Shown here one piece after another: positions 36,977 to 44,708 of a DNA stretch of 64,000 nt. Position numbers and translations under genes: made by a program. Every line of letters starts with the position of its first letter. The stretch's first letter is position 1. This stretch comes from Streptomyces odontomachi (GTDB taxonomy: Bacteria; Actinomycetota; Actinomycetes; Streptomycetales; Streptomycetaceae): assembly GCF_024435355.1 (NCBI RefSeq), contig NZ_JAMJWG010000004.1:62001-126000 (forward strand). The letters are read 5' to 3'. A model generated the notes under the pieces. The model saw nothing but the letters and a program-made list of their open reading frames with translations. It did no database searches and was not told the DNA's origin.

Positions 36977-38213
36977 ATGAGCCACGACTCCACTGCCGCA
37001 CCTGAAGCCGCGGCTCGGAAGCTCTCCGGGCGGCGGCGCAGGGAAATCGTCGCCGTGGTGCTCTTCAGCGGCGGCCCCATCTTCGAGAGTTCCATACCGC
37101 TGTCCGTCTTCGGTATCGACCGCCAGGACGCCGGAGTGCCGCGCTACCGGCTGCTGGTCTGCTCCGGCGAGGACGGCCCGTTGCGCACCACGGGAGGACT
37201 CGAACTCACGGCGCCACACAATCTCGACGCGATCGCCCGCGCAGGCACCGTGGTGGTGCCGGCCTGGCGGTCGATCACCGCGCCACCCCCCGAGGAGGCC
37301 CTGGACGCGCTGCGCCGGGCCCACGAGGAGGGCGCGCGCATCGTCGGCCTGTGCACCGGCGCCTTCGTACTCGCCGCAGCCGGCCTGCTCGACGGCCGCC
37401 CGGCGACCACGCACTGGATGTACGCGCCCACGCTCGCCAAGCGCTATCCGTCCGTGCACGTCGACCCGCGCGAGCTGGTTCGTGGACGACGGTGACGTGC
37501 TCACCTCCGCGGGCACCGCGGCCGGCATCGACCTGTGCCTGCACATCGTGCGCACCGACCACGGGAACGAGGCGGCCGGCGCTCTGGCCCGCCGGCTCGT
37601 CGTCCCGCCCCGCAGAAGTGGAGGTCAGGAACGCTACCTGGACAGGTCTTTACCAGAGGAGATCGGCGCCGACCCGCTTGCCGAGGTCGTCGCCTGGGCG
37701 CTGGAACACCTCCACGAGCAGTTCGACGTGGAGACCCTGGCCGCGCGGGCGTACATGAGCCGCCGCACCTTCGACCGACGGTTCAGGTCGCTTACCGGGA
37801 GCGCTCCCCTGCAATGGTTGATCACCCAGCGGGTGCTCCAGGCACAGCGGCTGCTGGAGACCTCCGACTACTCGGTCGACGAGGTCGCCGGACGCTGCGG
37901 CTTCCGCTCCCCGGTGGCCCTGCGCGGACACTTCCGGCGCCAGCTCGGCTCCTCTCCCGCCGCCTACCGGGCCGCCTACCGGGCCCGCCGGCCCGGCGCC
38001 GAGAAGCCGTCGGAGCAGGGCACGGGCCAGCATCAGGAGTCCGCGGTGCCGTCCCAGAACCGCCGCTCCACGGGCGGCCCCCTGGGCACGGCGGCCACCC
38101 CCGCGCCGGAGAACGGCCGCTCGACGGGCCAGGAGGCATACGCCCCCGGCCGCCCGAGCCTCCCCGGCCAGCGCACGGAAACGGAGCGGTCGGCACCCGG
38201 GCGAGTGGGGTGA
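36977..38213 (+). pseudogene. adpA: adpA, global developmental regulator, interrupted by a 1-nt insertion
   Basis: The first 168 codons (MSHDSTAAPEAAARK onward) encode the DJ-1/PfpI-like dimerisation domain of AdpA, including GLCTGAFVLAAAGLLDGRPA. At 37,477-37,478 an extra G turns the expected DPRELFVDDGD into DPRELVRGRR and a stop at 37,493. The +1 frame then carries the remainder without defect, DDGDVLTSAGTAAG through the AraC-type HTH (TLAARAYMSRRTFDRRFR; VAGRCGFRSPVALRGHFRR), to the stop at 38,213. If real, the product lacks its DNA-binding domain; AdpA controls aerial growth and secondary metabolism. The intact downstream frame argues for a very recent mutation or a base-call error. The C-terminal tail beyond the HTH is Pro/Gly/Ser-rich, as is usual. 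Confidence 0.85.
37650..37652 (+). other. TTA leucine codon in adpA (bldA target)
   Basis: In the downstream frame, Arg-Ser-Leu-Pro of the interdomain linker uses TTA, the rare codon read by the bldA tRNA. This placement between the two domains is the known conserved TTA of streptomycete adpA, and supports the gene assignment. Confidence 0.9.
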
Positions 38214-38247
38214 CCGGCCCGCGTGCGGGACGCATGACCGCGTAGTA

Positions 38248-38284
38248 CCTGCCCGGCCCGGGACCGGTTCCCGGGCCGGGCAGG
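38248..38284 (+). terminator. adpA terminator
   Basis: Perfect 16-bp stem, CCTGCCCGGCCCGGGA with its reverse complement and a 5-nt loop, 34 nt after the adpA stop. Confidence 0.85.
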
Positions 38285-38504
38285 CGCGTGTCCCGCCGGC
38301 TCCACCCGCCGCCCGCCGCCCCGCGCGGCCCGCCCCGGCGTCCTGCCGTGCCGCCCACCGGCGCGCCGCCTGTGCCCGGACCCGGGCCGCGTGGAAGATC
38401 CCCAGCATCCGCGTGAGGACCGCGGGCGGCTGCACAACAGTTCCGCAGCCAGCCCGTCCCCTGCGGTGGACGGGATCCTTCGAGGGCGCCGTAGGGTGAG
38501 AGAC

Positions 38505-39107
38505 ATGAACGATCGCATGGTGTGGATCGACTGCGAGATGACCGGGCTCTCGCTGGCGAAAGACGCGCTCATCGAGGTGGCCGCGCTGGTCACCGACTCG
38601 GAGCTGAACGTGCTCGGCGACGGTGTGGACATCGTCATCCGCCCACCGGACGCGGCCCTGACGACCATGCCCGACGTCGTGCGGGAGATGCACACCTCCT
38701 CCGGACTGCTCGACGAACTGGCCGGGGGCACCACGCTCGCCGACGCCGAGGAGCGCGTCCTGGCGTATGTGCGTGAACACGTCAAGGAGCCGGGGAAGGC
38801 CCCGTTGTGCGGTAATTCCGTCGGCACCGACCGCGGCTTCCTCAGCCGCGACATGCCCACGCTGGAGGACTACCTCCACTACCGCATCGTCGACGTCTCC
38901 TCGATCAAGGAACTCGCCCGCCGCTGGTACCCCCGGGCGTACTTCAACAGCCCCGAGAAGACCGGCAACCACCGTGCCCTCGCGGACATCCGCGACTCCA
39001 TCGTGGAGCTGCGGTACTACCGCGAGGCGGTCTTCGTCCCGCAGCCCGGGCCCGACTCGGACACGGCCAAGGCCATAGCGACACGCACCGTGCTCCCGCC
39101 CGAGTGA
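38505..39107 (+). CDS. orn: oligoribonuclease
   Basis: 200 residues, a DEDDh 3'-5' exonuclease that degrades RNA dinucleotides (including pGpG from c-di-GMP). Exo motifs: [13 protein letters not shown] (Exo I), [16 protein letters not shown] (Exo II), and [12 protein letters not shown] (Exo III, His and Asp). The ATG at 38505 is used; the earlier in-frame ATG at 38391 adds a non-conserved stretch. Its place next to adpA matches ornA of S. coelicolor and S. griseus, where it affects development. Confidence 0.95.
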   Translation: MNDRMVWIDCEMTGLSLAKDALIEVAALVTDSELNVLGDGVDIVIRPPDAALTTMPDVVREMHTSSGLLDELAGGTTLADAEERVLAYVREHVKEPGKAPLCGNSVGTDRGFLSRDMPTLEDYLHYRIVDVSSIKELARRWYPRAYFNSPEKTGNHRALADIRDSIVELRYYREAVFVPQPGPDSDTAKAIATRTVLPPE

Positions 39108-39306
39108 CCCGTCCGGCCGGTCCCCCGGGCCCCGGCGGCCCATGACCGGGCTCGGGGGCCCGAGGGACCGGGTGCCGGAGGTGCCGGCCCCCGAGGTGCC
39201 GGCCAGGGAAAAAGCCGTGCGCGAGCACCCACCGGGACCCTGTACACTTTTTTTCGGCCGGCAGGGATCCCGCACCGCGTGCGGACGGGGTGCACATACC
39301 GGTCAT

Positions 39307-39383
39307 GGTGGGTGTAGCTCAGCTGGTAGAGCACCTGGTTGTGGTCCAGGATGTCGCGGGTTCGAGTCCCGTCACTCACCCCA
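39307..39383 (+). tRNA. tRNA-His (anticodon GTG)
   Basis: Cloverleaf: acceptor GTGGGTG / CACTCAC, D-arm GCTC...GAGC, anticodon stem CCTGG / CCAGG with loop TTGTGGT (GTG), T-arm CGGGTTCGAGTCCCG, encoded CCA. The extra G at 39,307 faces discriminator C73 as the G-1 identity element of tRNA-His. The 3' end serves as an apparent att site. Confidence 0.96.
39359..39381. repeat. putative attL: tRNA-His 3' end
   Basis: GGTTCGAGTCCCG-T-CACTCACCC; the same 23 nt recur at 47,156-47,178 with T changed to C. tRNA 3' ends are the usual target of tyrosine integrases of genomic islands. Confidence 0.6.
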
Positions 39384-39428
39384 CGAAAAGCCCCTGACTG
39401 GCAGAGATGCAAGTCAGGGGCTTTTTCG
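39384..39428 (+). terminator. tRNA-His terminator
   Basis: Stem AAAGCCCCTGACT / AGTCAGGGGCTTT with a short loop followed by TTTTT, just after the tRNA. The remaining 470 nt up to the AraC gene show nothing I can name. Confidence 0.88.
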
Positions 39429-39898
39429 TCGTCCAGCCTGGCAAACGGCCCGCCCGCCACCGCCGCATTTCTCCCTTTGCGGTCCGCTCCGCGGGCGCCG
39501 AGCCACACATCCCGGTCCACGGGCGGCGCGCCAGGCGTCGGGTCCGCGGGACGACGCGGCGAGCGTCCCGGTCCGCTGGTGGCATCCCGGTCCAACGGTG
39601 CCAGGGAGGTCCGGATCGGCTCGGCAGGTGGCCGCGCACGACTGCCCGGGCATCCGTCCAAATGCGGTTCTGCCGTGCCAGATTGGGGGGAGCGGACTGT
39701 CACATCCGATGAGATGATTTGGGTACCTGATTCGGGCGAGTCATGGAGGGGTGCCCGACGCCTGACGACCTGCTGCCGGCCGGGTTCGCGAGGACCCCTG
39801 GCGCAGTGGCCGCTGTCGGCCGCGGCCCCCGACGTGCCACGGGAGTACCGCGCACTACGCCCCCGCCCTGTTCGGTCCGGCCCACCCGGCGAGGAGAC

Positions 39899-40873
39899 AT
39901 GGTGCAGAAGGTCTTCGACAGCGACGACTTCCCTCCGCAGGACGCTCTTGCCGCATGGGCGGAGGTCACCTCGGATGCCGTGATGCCGACATCCTTCCAA
40001 CGGCTCGACGATGACATCTTCCACGGGCGGTTGAGTGCGATGTCCTTGGGGCCGGTACAGGCGTCGGTGATCACATACCACTCGTTCCGGTCGTCCCGGA
40101 CTCCGAAGCTCATCCGCGTATCGGACCCGGAGTGCTTTCACGTCGGGCTCATGCGCTCCGGAAGTCATGTACTGGTGCAGAACCGCCAGCACTGCGCACC
40201 GCAGCCGGGCGAGCTCACCTTCTTCGACAGTTCGAGACCCTTCGACTGCTGGGCCGACGGTGAGGACCTGCTCCTCCAACTCCCCCGCCGGCTGCTCCCC
40301 CTGTCCGACTGCCACCTCGACCACATGCTGTCCCGCACGTTGTCCGGAACCAGAGGAGTCGGCCGGCTGCTGGCGACCTTCCTGACCCACCTGGCGGAGG
40401 ACGGAGCCGGCTACAGGCCGCAGGACGGCCCGCGGCTGGGGACGGTCGCCGTGGACCTGGTCACCACCCTCCTTGCGCACTGCCTGGACCGCGAGGACGA
40501 GGCTCCCGCCGACTCCCGGCAGCGCGCGATGCACCTGCGCATCACCTCGTTCATCCAGCGCCACCTGGCCGACCCGCGGCTCACCGTGCACGCGATAGCG
40601 GCAGCCCACCACATTTCGGTCCGCTCGCTGCACCGGCTCTTCCAGCAACATGACACCAGCGTTCAGGCATGGATTCGCGGTCAGCGTCTTGAGCGCTGCC
40701 GGCGGGACCTGGCCGACCCCCTGAAGCGGGACGTCCCGATCGGCGCCATCGCCGCCCGGTGGGGGTTCTCCCGCCCCGCGGACTTCACCCGCGCCTTCCG
40801 CACCCACCACGGCATCACCCCCAGCGCCTACCGACACACGGCCCTGGGGGACGGGACTGGCACCCACCGCTAA
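39899..40873 (+). CDS. AraC-family regulator with cupin-like N-domain
   Basis: 324 residues from ATG 39899 (GTG at 39902 is equally possible; GGCGAGGAG lies just upstream). The N-terminal half looks like AraC_binding_2 (FQRLDDDIFHGRLSAMSLG; GELTFFDSSRPFDCWA). The C-terminal double HTH has HAIAAAHHISVRSLHRLFQQ and AIAARWGFSRPADFTRAFRT. First gene inside the putative island. Target unknown; a catabolic or metabolite-sensing role is typical of this subgroup. Confidence 0.87.
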   Translation: MVQKVFDSDDFPPQDALAAWAEVTSDAVMPTSFQRLDDDIFHGRLSAMSLGPVQASVITYHSFRSSRTPKLIRVSDPECFHVGLMRSGSHVLVQNRQHCAPQPGELTFFDSSRPFDCWADGEDLLLQLPRRLLPLSDCHLDHMLSRTLSGTRGVGRLLATFLTHLAEDGAGYRPQDGPRLGTVAVDLVTTLLAHCLDREDEAPADSRQRAMHLRITSFIQRHLADPRLTVHAIAAAHHISVRSLHRLFQQHDTSVQAWIRGQRLERCRRDLADPLKRDVPIGAIAARWGFSRPADFTRAFRTHHGITPSAYRHTALGDGTGTHR

Positions 40874-42201
40874 GCCAGTGGCGCTCATCGCCAACGACTC
40901 CCGGGAGGGGCCGTGGCAGAGTCAACGTTCGACGGCGCCAGCCACCGAGTGCGTTGGCGCAAGGCGGCCCGGGGGGACCGCCGCGGGGGGAACTCCTACC
41001 CGTTGCCTGCCGGCAACCAGCAGGAGTGACGCTGTGGGGCGGAGAGTGGTCCGCCCCACAGGGGACTGACCAACCGCCCCTTCCTCACATCCTTCCGGCA
41101 AGACCCTTTCGGTAGATCGTGCACCAACAGGCACAAGCGGGGCGTATCAGCCCGCGCCTACCGTGCTTGCCAACCGGTACACGGAGGCGCGCACCGTCAT
41201 CAGGGGGAAGTCATCATCACCACGAACAGGCGAGTAGCGGCGTCACCGGCCGACTCCGCCGTCTTCACGGCCCACGGCATCCCGGACCGGGCGGCCGGCA
41301 CCCACAGGATCGGACGTCGCCTCAGCCGGCGAACCCGCGGCAGCCGATGAGGGCTGCGGCCGGGCCGACCGGGGCGAGGAACCGTTCAGGCGTGCGTTCG
41401 TAGCGTCGCCGCAGGCGTCGCCACCCGGCCGGCAGACACCGCTCTGCCGACGATCCGTTGCCCGCACAGAGCGTGGCCGGACGCTGGGCGCCGCGGGCCA
41501 CGCCAGGCGCCGATCGCAGGGACCCCACGCGCCAGGGACTTCGAGCCGGGGCCGTCGTCAGCGACCAGGGGAAACCTTGGATCCGTCGTGCCGGGGGCAG
41601 GCAGCGGAACGGGACATCGGCCTGGCGCATGAAGCGGGCTTCCCGTGCGGGCGTCCGGCTCGTGATGGTGGCCGTTGCGCGGCGAGCGCCCCTCGCGACC
41701 GGAAGGCACCCGAGGGCAGGCAGCGCGTGCCGCCGCCCTGCTCCTGACCCGGGGTGAGCGCGGGCGACGCCGACACCGGGAGGACGGCGGCGGCGGCCGT
41801 CCGGTCGTGCGCGGTCGCGCCGAATTACGCGCCCGGAAACCGGCGCCGATTGTCCGGTCATTTCTGCCGGCCGAGCGCCACGCACCAGTGACGGCCGGTT
41901 TCTCCCGTGCACGCTCCGGCTGCGCGGCAAAGCCGCAGATATTCGTTGTTCAGCCTCCAGAAACCGTCGCCGTAATTCGACGGAGGACAGGCGGACACAC
42001 GCACCGGATGTCCGGTGCGCCCTTCCATCCACGCACTACAACAACAACGCGTCACTCGGAGATGAATACCATGCACAGATCGTTCTCTTTGTCATGCCGC
42101 ACGGCTCCGCCCGCCCTCTGCGGCACCACGACCTTTTCCGCTCGGCGGGCACTTCCCAGCCCGGGCGGGATGTCCGACAATCGGGCCACCGCTGACTGCC
42201 G
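40874..42201. other. island segment without intact genes
   Basis: 1.3 kb between two AraC genes. Besides the transposase tail at 41,325-41,459 I see no conserved protein. A short frame at 42,062-42,241 has CGGAG and two close ATGs but no recognisable product. The stretch 41,890-42,075 is richer in A/T than the island average. Confidence 0.5.
41325..41459 (-). mobile_element. degenerate C-terminus of an IS5-type transposase
   Basis: The minus-strand frame reads SSAERCLPAGWRRLRRRYER then TPERFLAPVGPAAALIGCR, matching the VERCFNRLKQWRGIATRYDKT-x-x-SYLA end (quoted from memory) of IS5-group DDE transposases, including the catalytic-Glu neighbourhood. The rest of the transposase is not recognisable and no terminal repeats were found, so this is a decayed remnant. 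Confidence 0.5.
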
Positions 42202-43128
42202 GTGTCGTTCTCGGGTGTTAACGTGTCCGGCCGCCCGCTGACGAGGCGGGCCCTGCCCGTGAACCGGATGCGATGCCCCGAGGACCGGTGGGAGCTGGCC
42301 CTCGGGCAGCCGCACCCGTCGCTGGGGCCGGGAGTGCTCCGCTACCGGGGATTCCGGTACGCGCCAGGACTGGTGCACAGGCACTGGGAGATCCCCTGCG
42401 GACTGACGACGCTGGTCCTCGGGTTCGGTGCGGCGCTGCGGATCTCGCCGGTGAGCGCACCCCACCGGGCCCGCACCGTGGTGTCCCTGCTCAGCCCGCC
42501 GAACACCTGCCCCGTGCTGGGCGAGCACACCGGCGGTATACACGGGGTCGAGGTGGTGTTCGCGCCGTGGGCGGCCTTCGAACTGTTCGGTGTGGCCCTG
42601 GACGAGCTGCCCAACCTCGGCGCGGAGCCCGCCGGCGTCCTCGGCATCCGGATCCAGCACCTGTCGGAGCAGCTGGCGCAGGCCCCCGGGTGGCCCTCGC
42701 GTTTCGCCATCCTCGACCAGTTCCTGCTGCGCTGCCGGCGGGAGGGCCGGCTCGCATCCGAGCGGGTGGTAGCGGCCTGGCAACGCCTGGAGGAGTCCCG
42801 CGGCAGGGTGGAGATCACCGCCCTGGCCGAAAGCATGCAATGGAGCCAGCGCCAACTTGAGCGCAAGTTCAACGAGCAGGTCGGACTCACTCCCAAACGA
42901 CTGGCCCGGGTGCTGCGCATGCAGCACGCCGCCGCGCTGATCTCGGCCGGCCGCAGGCCCAGCGAGGCGGCGTCCGTCTGCGGGTTCTACGACCAGGCGC
43001 ACCTGACACGGGAGTTCACCGCGCTGACGGGGCACCCACCCCTGCGCTTCATCTCCGAATACCAGAGCGGAAAGGGATCCGTCGACCGGGCCGCCGGACG
43101 GATCACCAGCATTTTGCAGGAGGGCTGA
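42202..43128 (+). CDS. AraC-family regulator, probable regulator of the peptide cluster
   Basis: Up to 308 residues; the start is uncertain (GTG 42202, GTG 42259 or ATG 42268; none has a strong ribosome site). The C-terminal AraC HTH is clear: ITALAESMQWSQRQLERKFN, GLTPKRLARVLRMQHA, ASVCGFYDQAHLTREFTALT. The N-terminal domain (ALGQPHPSLGPGVLRYRGFR) resembles DUF6597/AraC sensor domains. It lies 150 nt upstream of the Cys-rich precursor gene in the same direction, the usual place for a pathway-specific activator. Confidence 0.82.
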   Translation: MSFSGVNVSGRPLTRRALPVNRMRCPEDRWELALGQPHPSLGPGVLRYRGFRYAPGLVHRHWEIPCGLTTLVLGFGAALRISPVSAPHRARTVVSLLSPPNTCPVLGEHTGGIHGVEVVFAPWAAFELFGVALDELPNLGAEPAGVLGIRIQHLSEQLAQAPGWPSRFAILDQFLLRCRREGRLASERVVAAWQRLEESRGRVEITALAESMQWSQRQLERKFNEQVGLTPKRLARVLRMQHAAALISAGRRPSEAASVCGFYDQAHLTREFTALTGHPPLRFISEYQSGKGSVDRAAGRITSILQEG

Positions 43129-43278
43129 ATCCTGCGGTCGAACGGGGATACGCCACAGCGTGAGCCGGTCGGAAAAATACAATGACGGTTTTCTCCAATA
43201 CCGGCCGACCGGCACGATGCAAAGGTGACCTGAGCCGACGTCAAGTCGGGTCGTCTTTCACAACGGGAGGAGAGTGAC
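43129..43278 (+). promoter_or_regulatory. promoter and leader of the precursor peptide gene
   Basis: A/T-richer stretch (GGAAAAATACAATGACGG near 43,172) and a small inverted repeat CCGAC-GTCAA-GTCGG at 43,235-43,249. A very strong ribosome site, GGGAGGAG, is spaced 7 nt from the ATG, as expected for a gene expressed far above its neighbours. Confidence 0.5.
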
Positions 43279-43491
43279 ATGCTCCGCAAGCTGGAATCCG
43301 TCGGGCAGGCGCTGCTTGAGCGCTTCGTGCCCAAGATCTCCGCGTCAGCGCAGGTCTCAGGGGCACAGTACTGCTGGAACCAGTGCTGGCAGTGCAACAA
43401 GGCCAACGGGTACGGAAACGTGAACCACTGGTGCGGTTACAACGCCGCGTGCTGCGGCACCGATGGCGGCTACCTCGAGTGCTACTGCTGA
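43279..43491 (+). CDS. Cys-rich ribosomal peptide precursor (putative bacteriocin/RiPP)
   Basis: 70 residues. Residues 1-24 form an amphipathic, non-hydrophobic leader (MLRKLESVGQALLERFVPKI then SASA). Ala22-Ser23-Ala24 is an AxA motif suited to a signal-peptidase-like cut. Residues 25-70 form a core with eight cysteines (32, 36, 39, 52, 58, 59, 68, 70), many Tyr/Trp and several Gly/Asn, and no Lys/Arg after Lys41. No lanthipeptide, thiopeptide or lasso enzyme is encoded nearby. The next genes make a MauE/MauD redox pair, exporter and peptidase, so a disulfide-linked secreted peptide is inferred. A hairpin follows the stop. I do not recognise the family by name. Confidence 0.85.
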   Translation: MLRKLESVGQALLERFVPKISASAQVSGAQYCWNQCWQCNKANGYGNVNHWCGYNAACCGTDGGYLECYC

Positions 43492-43501
43492 TCGTGGTCC
43501 T

Positions 43502-43529
43502 GAGCCCGGGGCGCTGGCGCCCCGGGCTC
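43502..43529 (+). terminator. attenuator hairpin after the precursor gene
   Basis: Perfect 13-bp stem GAGCCCGGGGCGC / GCGCCCCGGGCTC starting 11 nt after the precursor stop and 48 nt before the next gene. Partial termination here would give more precursor mRNA than processing-gene mRNA. Confidence 0.8.
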
Positions 43530-43576
43530 TGCCCCAGCGCAGCTGCGCGCCGGCACCGACTTTCGTCTGGGGAATC

Positions 43577-44308
43577 GTGGAGCACTATCTCTCGACCTTG
43601 ATCAGGAGTCTGATCGGTCTCGTCTTCCTGGCGTCCTCGGTGAGCAAGGTCTCCGGACGCCGGTCCTTCGGCGAGTTCACCGCGGCGGTGGAGGCGCTCG
43701 CCCCGGTCCCCGGGGCTCGCCGGCTGCTGGCTCCCGCCGTCGTGGCCCTGGAGTTCGGCGTGGTGGGGCTGCTGGCGCTGCCGGCACCCGGGGCGCTCCG
43801 ATGCGGCGCCTGGCTCGCGACCGGCCTGCTGCTCGCCTTCGCGCTCGGCATCGTGCTCGCCCTGCGCCGGGGGACGAGCACGCCATGCCGCTGCTTCGGC
43901 GTTTCCACGGCACCGGTCCGCGGCTGGCATGCCGTCCGCAACCTGGCGCTGGCCATCCCGGCCTGCGGCTCGGCACTGTACGGACCGGGCTCCGGCGGCA
44001 GCGCCGCCGGACAGCTGCTGGCGATCGTGACCGGGCTGGTGTGCGGGGCGCTCGTCACCACTCTCGACGAACTCGTGGAGCTGTTCCGGCCGAGTGCGCG
44101 GACCACCGCTCGGCCTGCTGCCACGTCCACCACCTTTCGACAGGAGAAACGTCATGACCCCCCTGATCGCCGCCCTGGTCTTCGTCGGGGCGCTGTGCGT
44201 GCTCAACTTCGTGCTGAGCCTCGGAATGATCAAACGCCTGCGGGACCAGGCCGAGATCCTCAACCGCAACGGCAGAACCAGCCCGCCCATCGCGGTCGGC
44301 ATGGGTGA
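43577..44308 (+). CDS. MauE/DoxX-like redox membrane protein
   Basis: 243 residues from GTG 43577 (GGGGA upstream). Four or so hydrophobic segments: LSTLIRSLIGLVFLASSVSK, the AVVALEFGVVGLLALPAPGA region, WLATGLLLAFALGIVLAL, and a late LLAIVTGLVCGALVTTL. A Cys pair in TPCRCFG follows the third segment, as in MauE/DoxX proteins that pass electrons to or from thioredoxin-like partners (VKOR-like role). The frame runs on 155 nt into the next gene; the last 60 or so residues are Arg/Pro-rich and probably non-functional. It is inferred to re-oxidise or reduce the adjacent thioredoxin during peptide folding. Confidence 0.8.
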   Translation: MEHYLSTLIRSLIGLVFLASSVSKVSGRRSFGEFTAAVEALAPVPGARRLLAPAVVALEFGVVGLLALPAPGALRCGAWLATGLLLAFALGIVLALRRGTSTPCRCFGVSTAPVRGWHAVRNLALAIPACGSALYGPGSGGSAAGQLLAIVTGLVCGALVTTLDELVELFRPSARTTARPAATSTTFRQEKRHDPPDRRPGLRRGAVRAQLRAEPRNDQTPAGPGRDPQPQRQNQPAHRGRHG

Positions 44309-44708
44309 CGAGATAGCGAAGTTCGCCACCCTCACCGAGGACGCCGAGCCGGTGGACGACGAGAGCCTGCGGCACGGCGACACGCTGGTGGCCTTCTTCT
44401 CGCCGACCTGCCGCCCGTGCCAGGAGAAGCTGCCGAAGTTCGTGGACTTCGCCGCCTCGTTCCCCGGCGGCCGCGAGCAGGTACTGGCCACCGTGGTGGG
44501 TGAGCCCGAGGCGGCCGCCGACATGCTGGAGCGGCTGCGTCCGGTGGCCCGGGTGGTGCACGAGACCAGCAACGAGGGCGCGGTGAGCACGGCCTTCGAC
44601 CTCAAGGGGTTCCCCGTGGTGCTCGTCGTCGCCCCCAGCGTCGAGCACGGACGTCCCATCGTCACCGCCGAGCGGATCGATCTCGACGTACCGGTGCCGG
44701 CACGGTGA
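44154..44708 (+). CDS. MauD/TlpA-like membrane-anchored thioredoxin
   Basis: 184 residues from ATG 44154 (AGGAGA upstream). Residues 4-25 are one membrane anchor. The thioredoxin fold has FFSPTCRPCQEKLPKF with Cys86 and Cys89 (CxxC) and a cis-Pro region FDLKGFPVVLVV. The active site faces outside. With MauE it forms the pair known from methylamine dehydrogenase maturation, where it makes disulfides in a Cys-rich subunit. Here the substrate is most likely the Cys-rich peptide; this is inference from context. Confidence 0.87.
   Translation: MTPLIAALVFVGALCVLNFVLSLGMIKRLRDQAEILNRNGRTSPPIAVGMGDEIAKFATLTEDAEPVDDESLRHGDTLVAFFSPTCRPCQEKLPKFVDFAASFPGGREQVLATVVGEPEAAADMLERLRPVARVVHETSNEGAVSTAFDLKGFPVVLVVAPSVEHGRPIVTAERIDLDVPVPAR

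Noticed and set aside
37470..37500. Programmed frameshift in adpA
   Set aside because: No slippery heptamer or stimulatory structure is evident, and adpA is not known to use recoding; mutation or base-call error is simpler.
43463..43576. N-terminal extension of the MauE-like protein overlapping the precursor gene
   Set aside because: It would translate the precursor and hairpin in another frame; the GTG at 43,577 has a ribosome site and starts at the first membrane helix.
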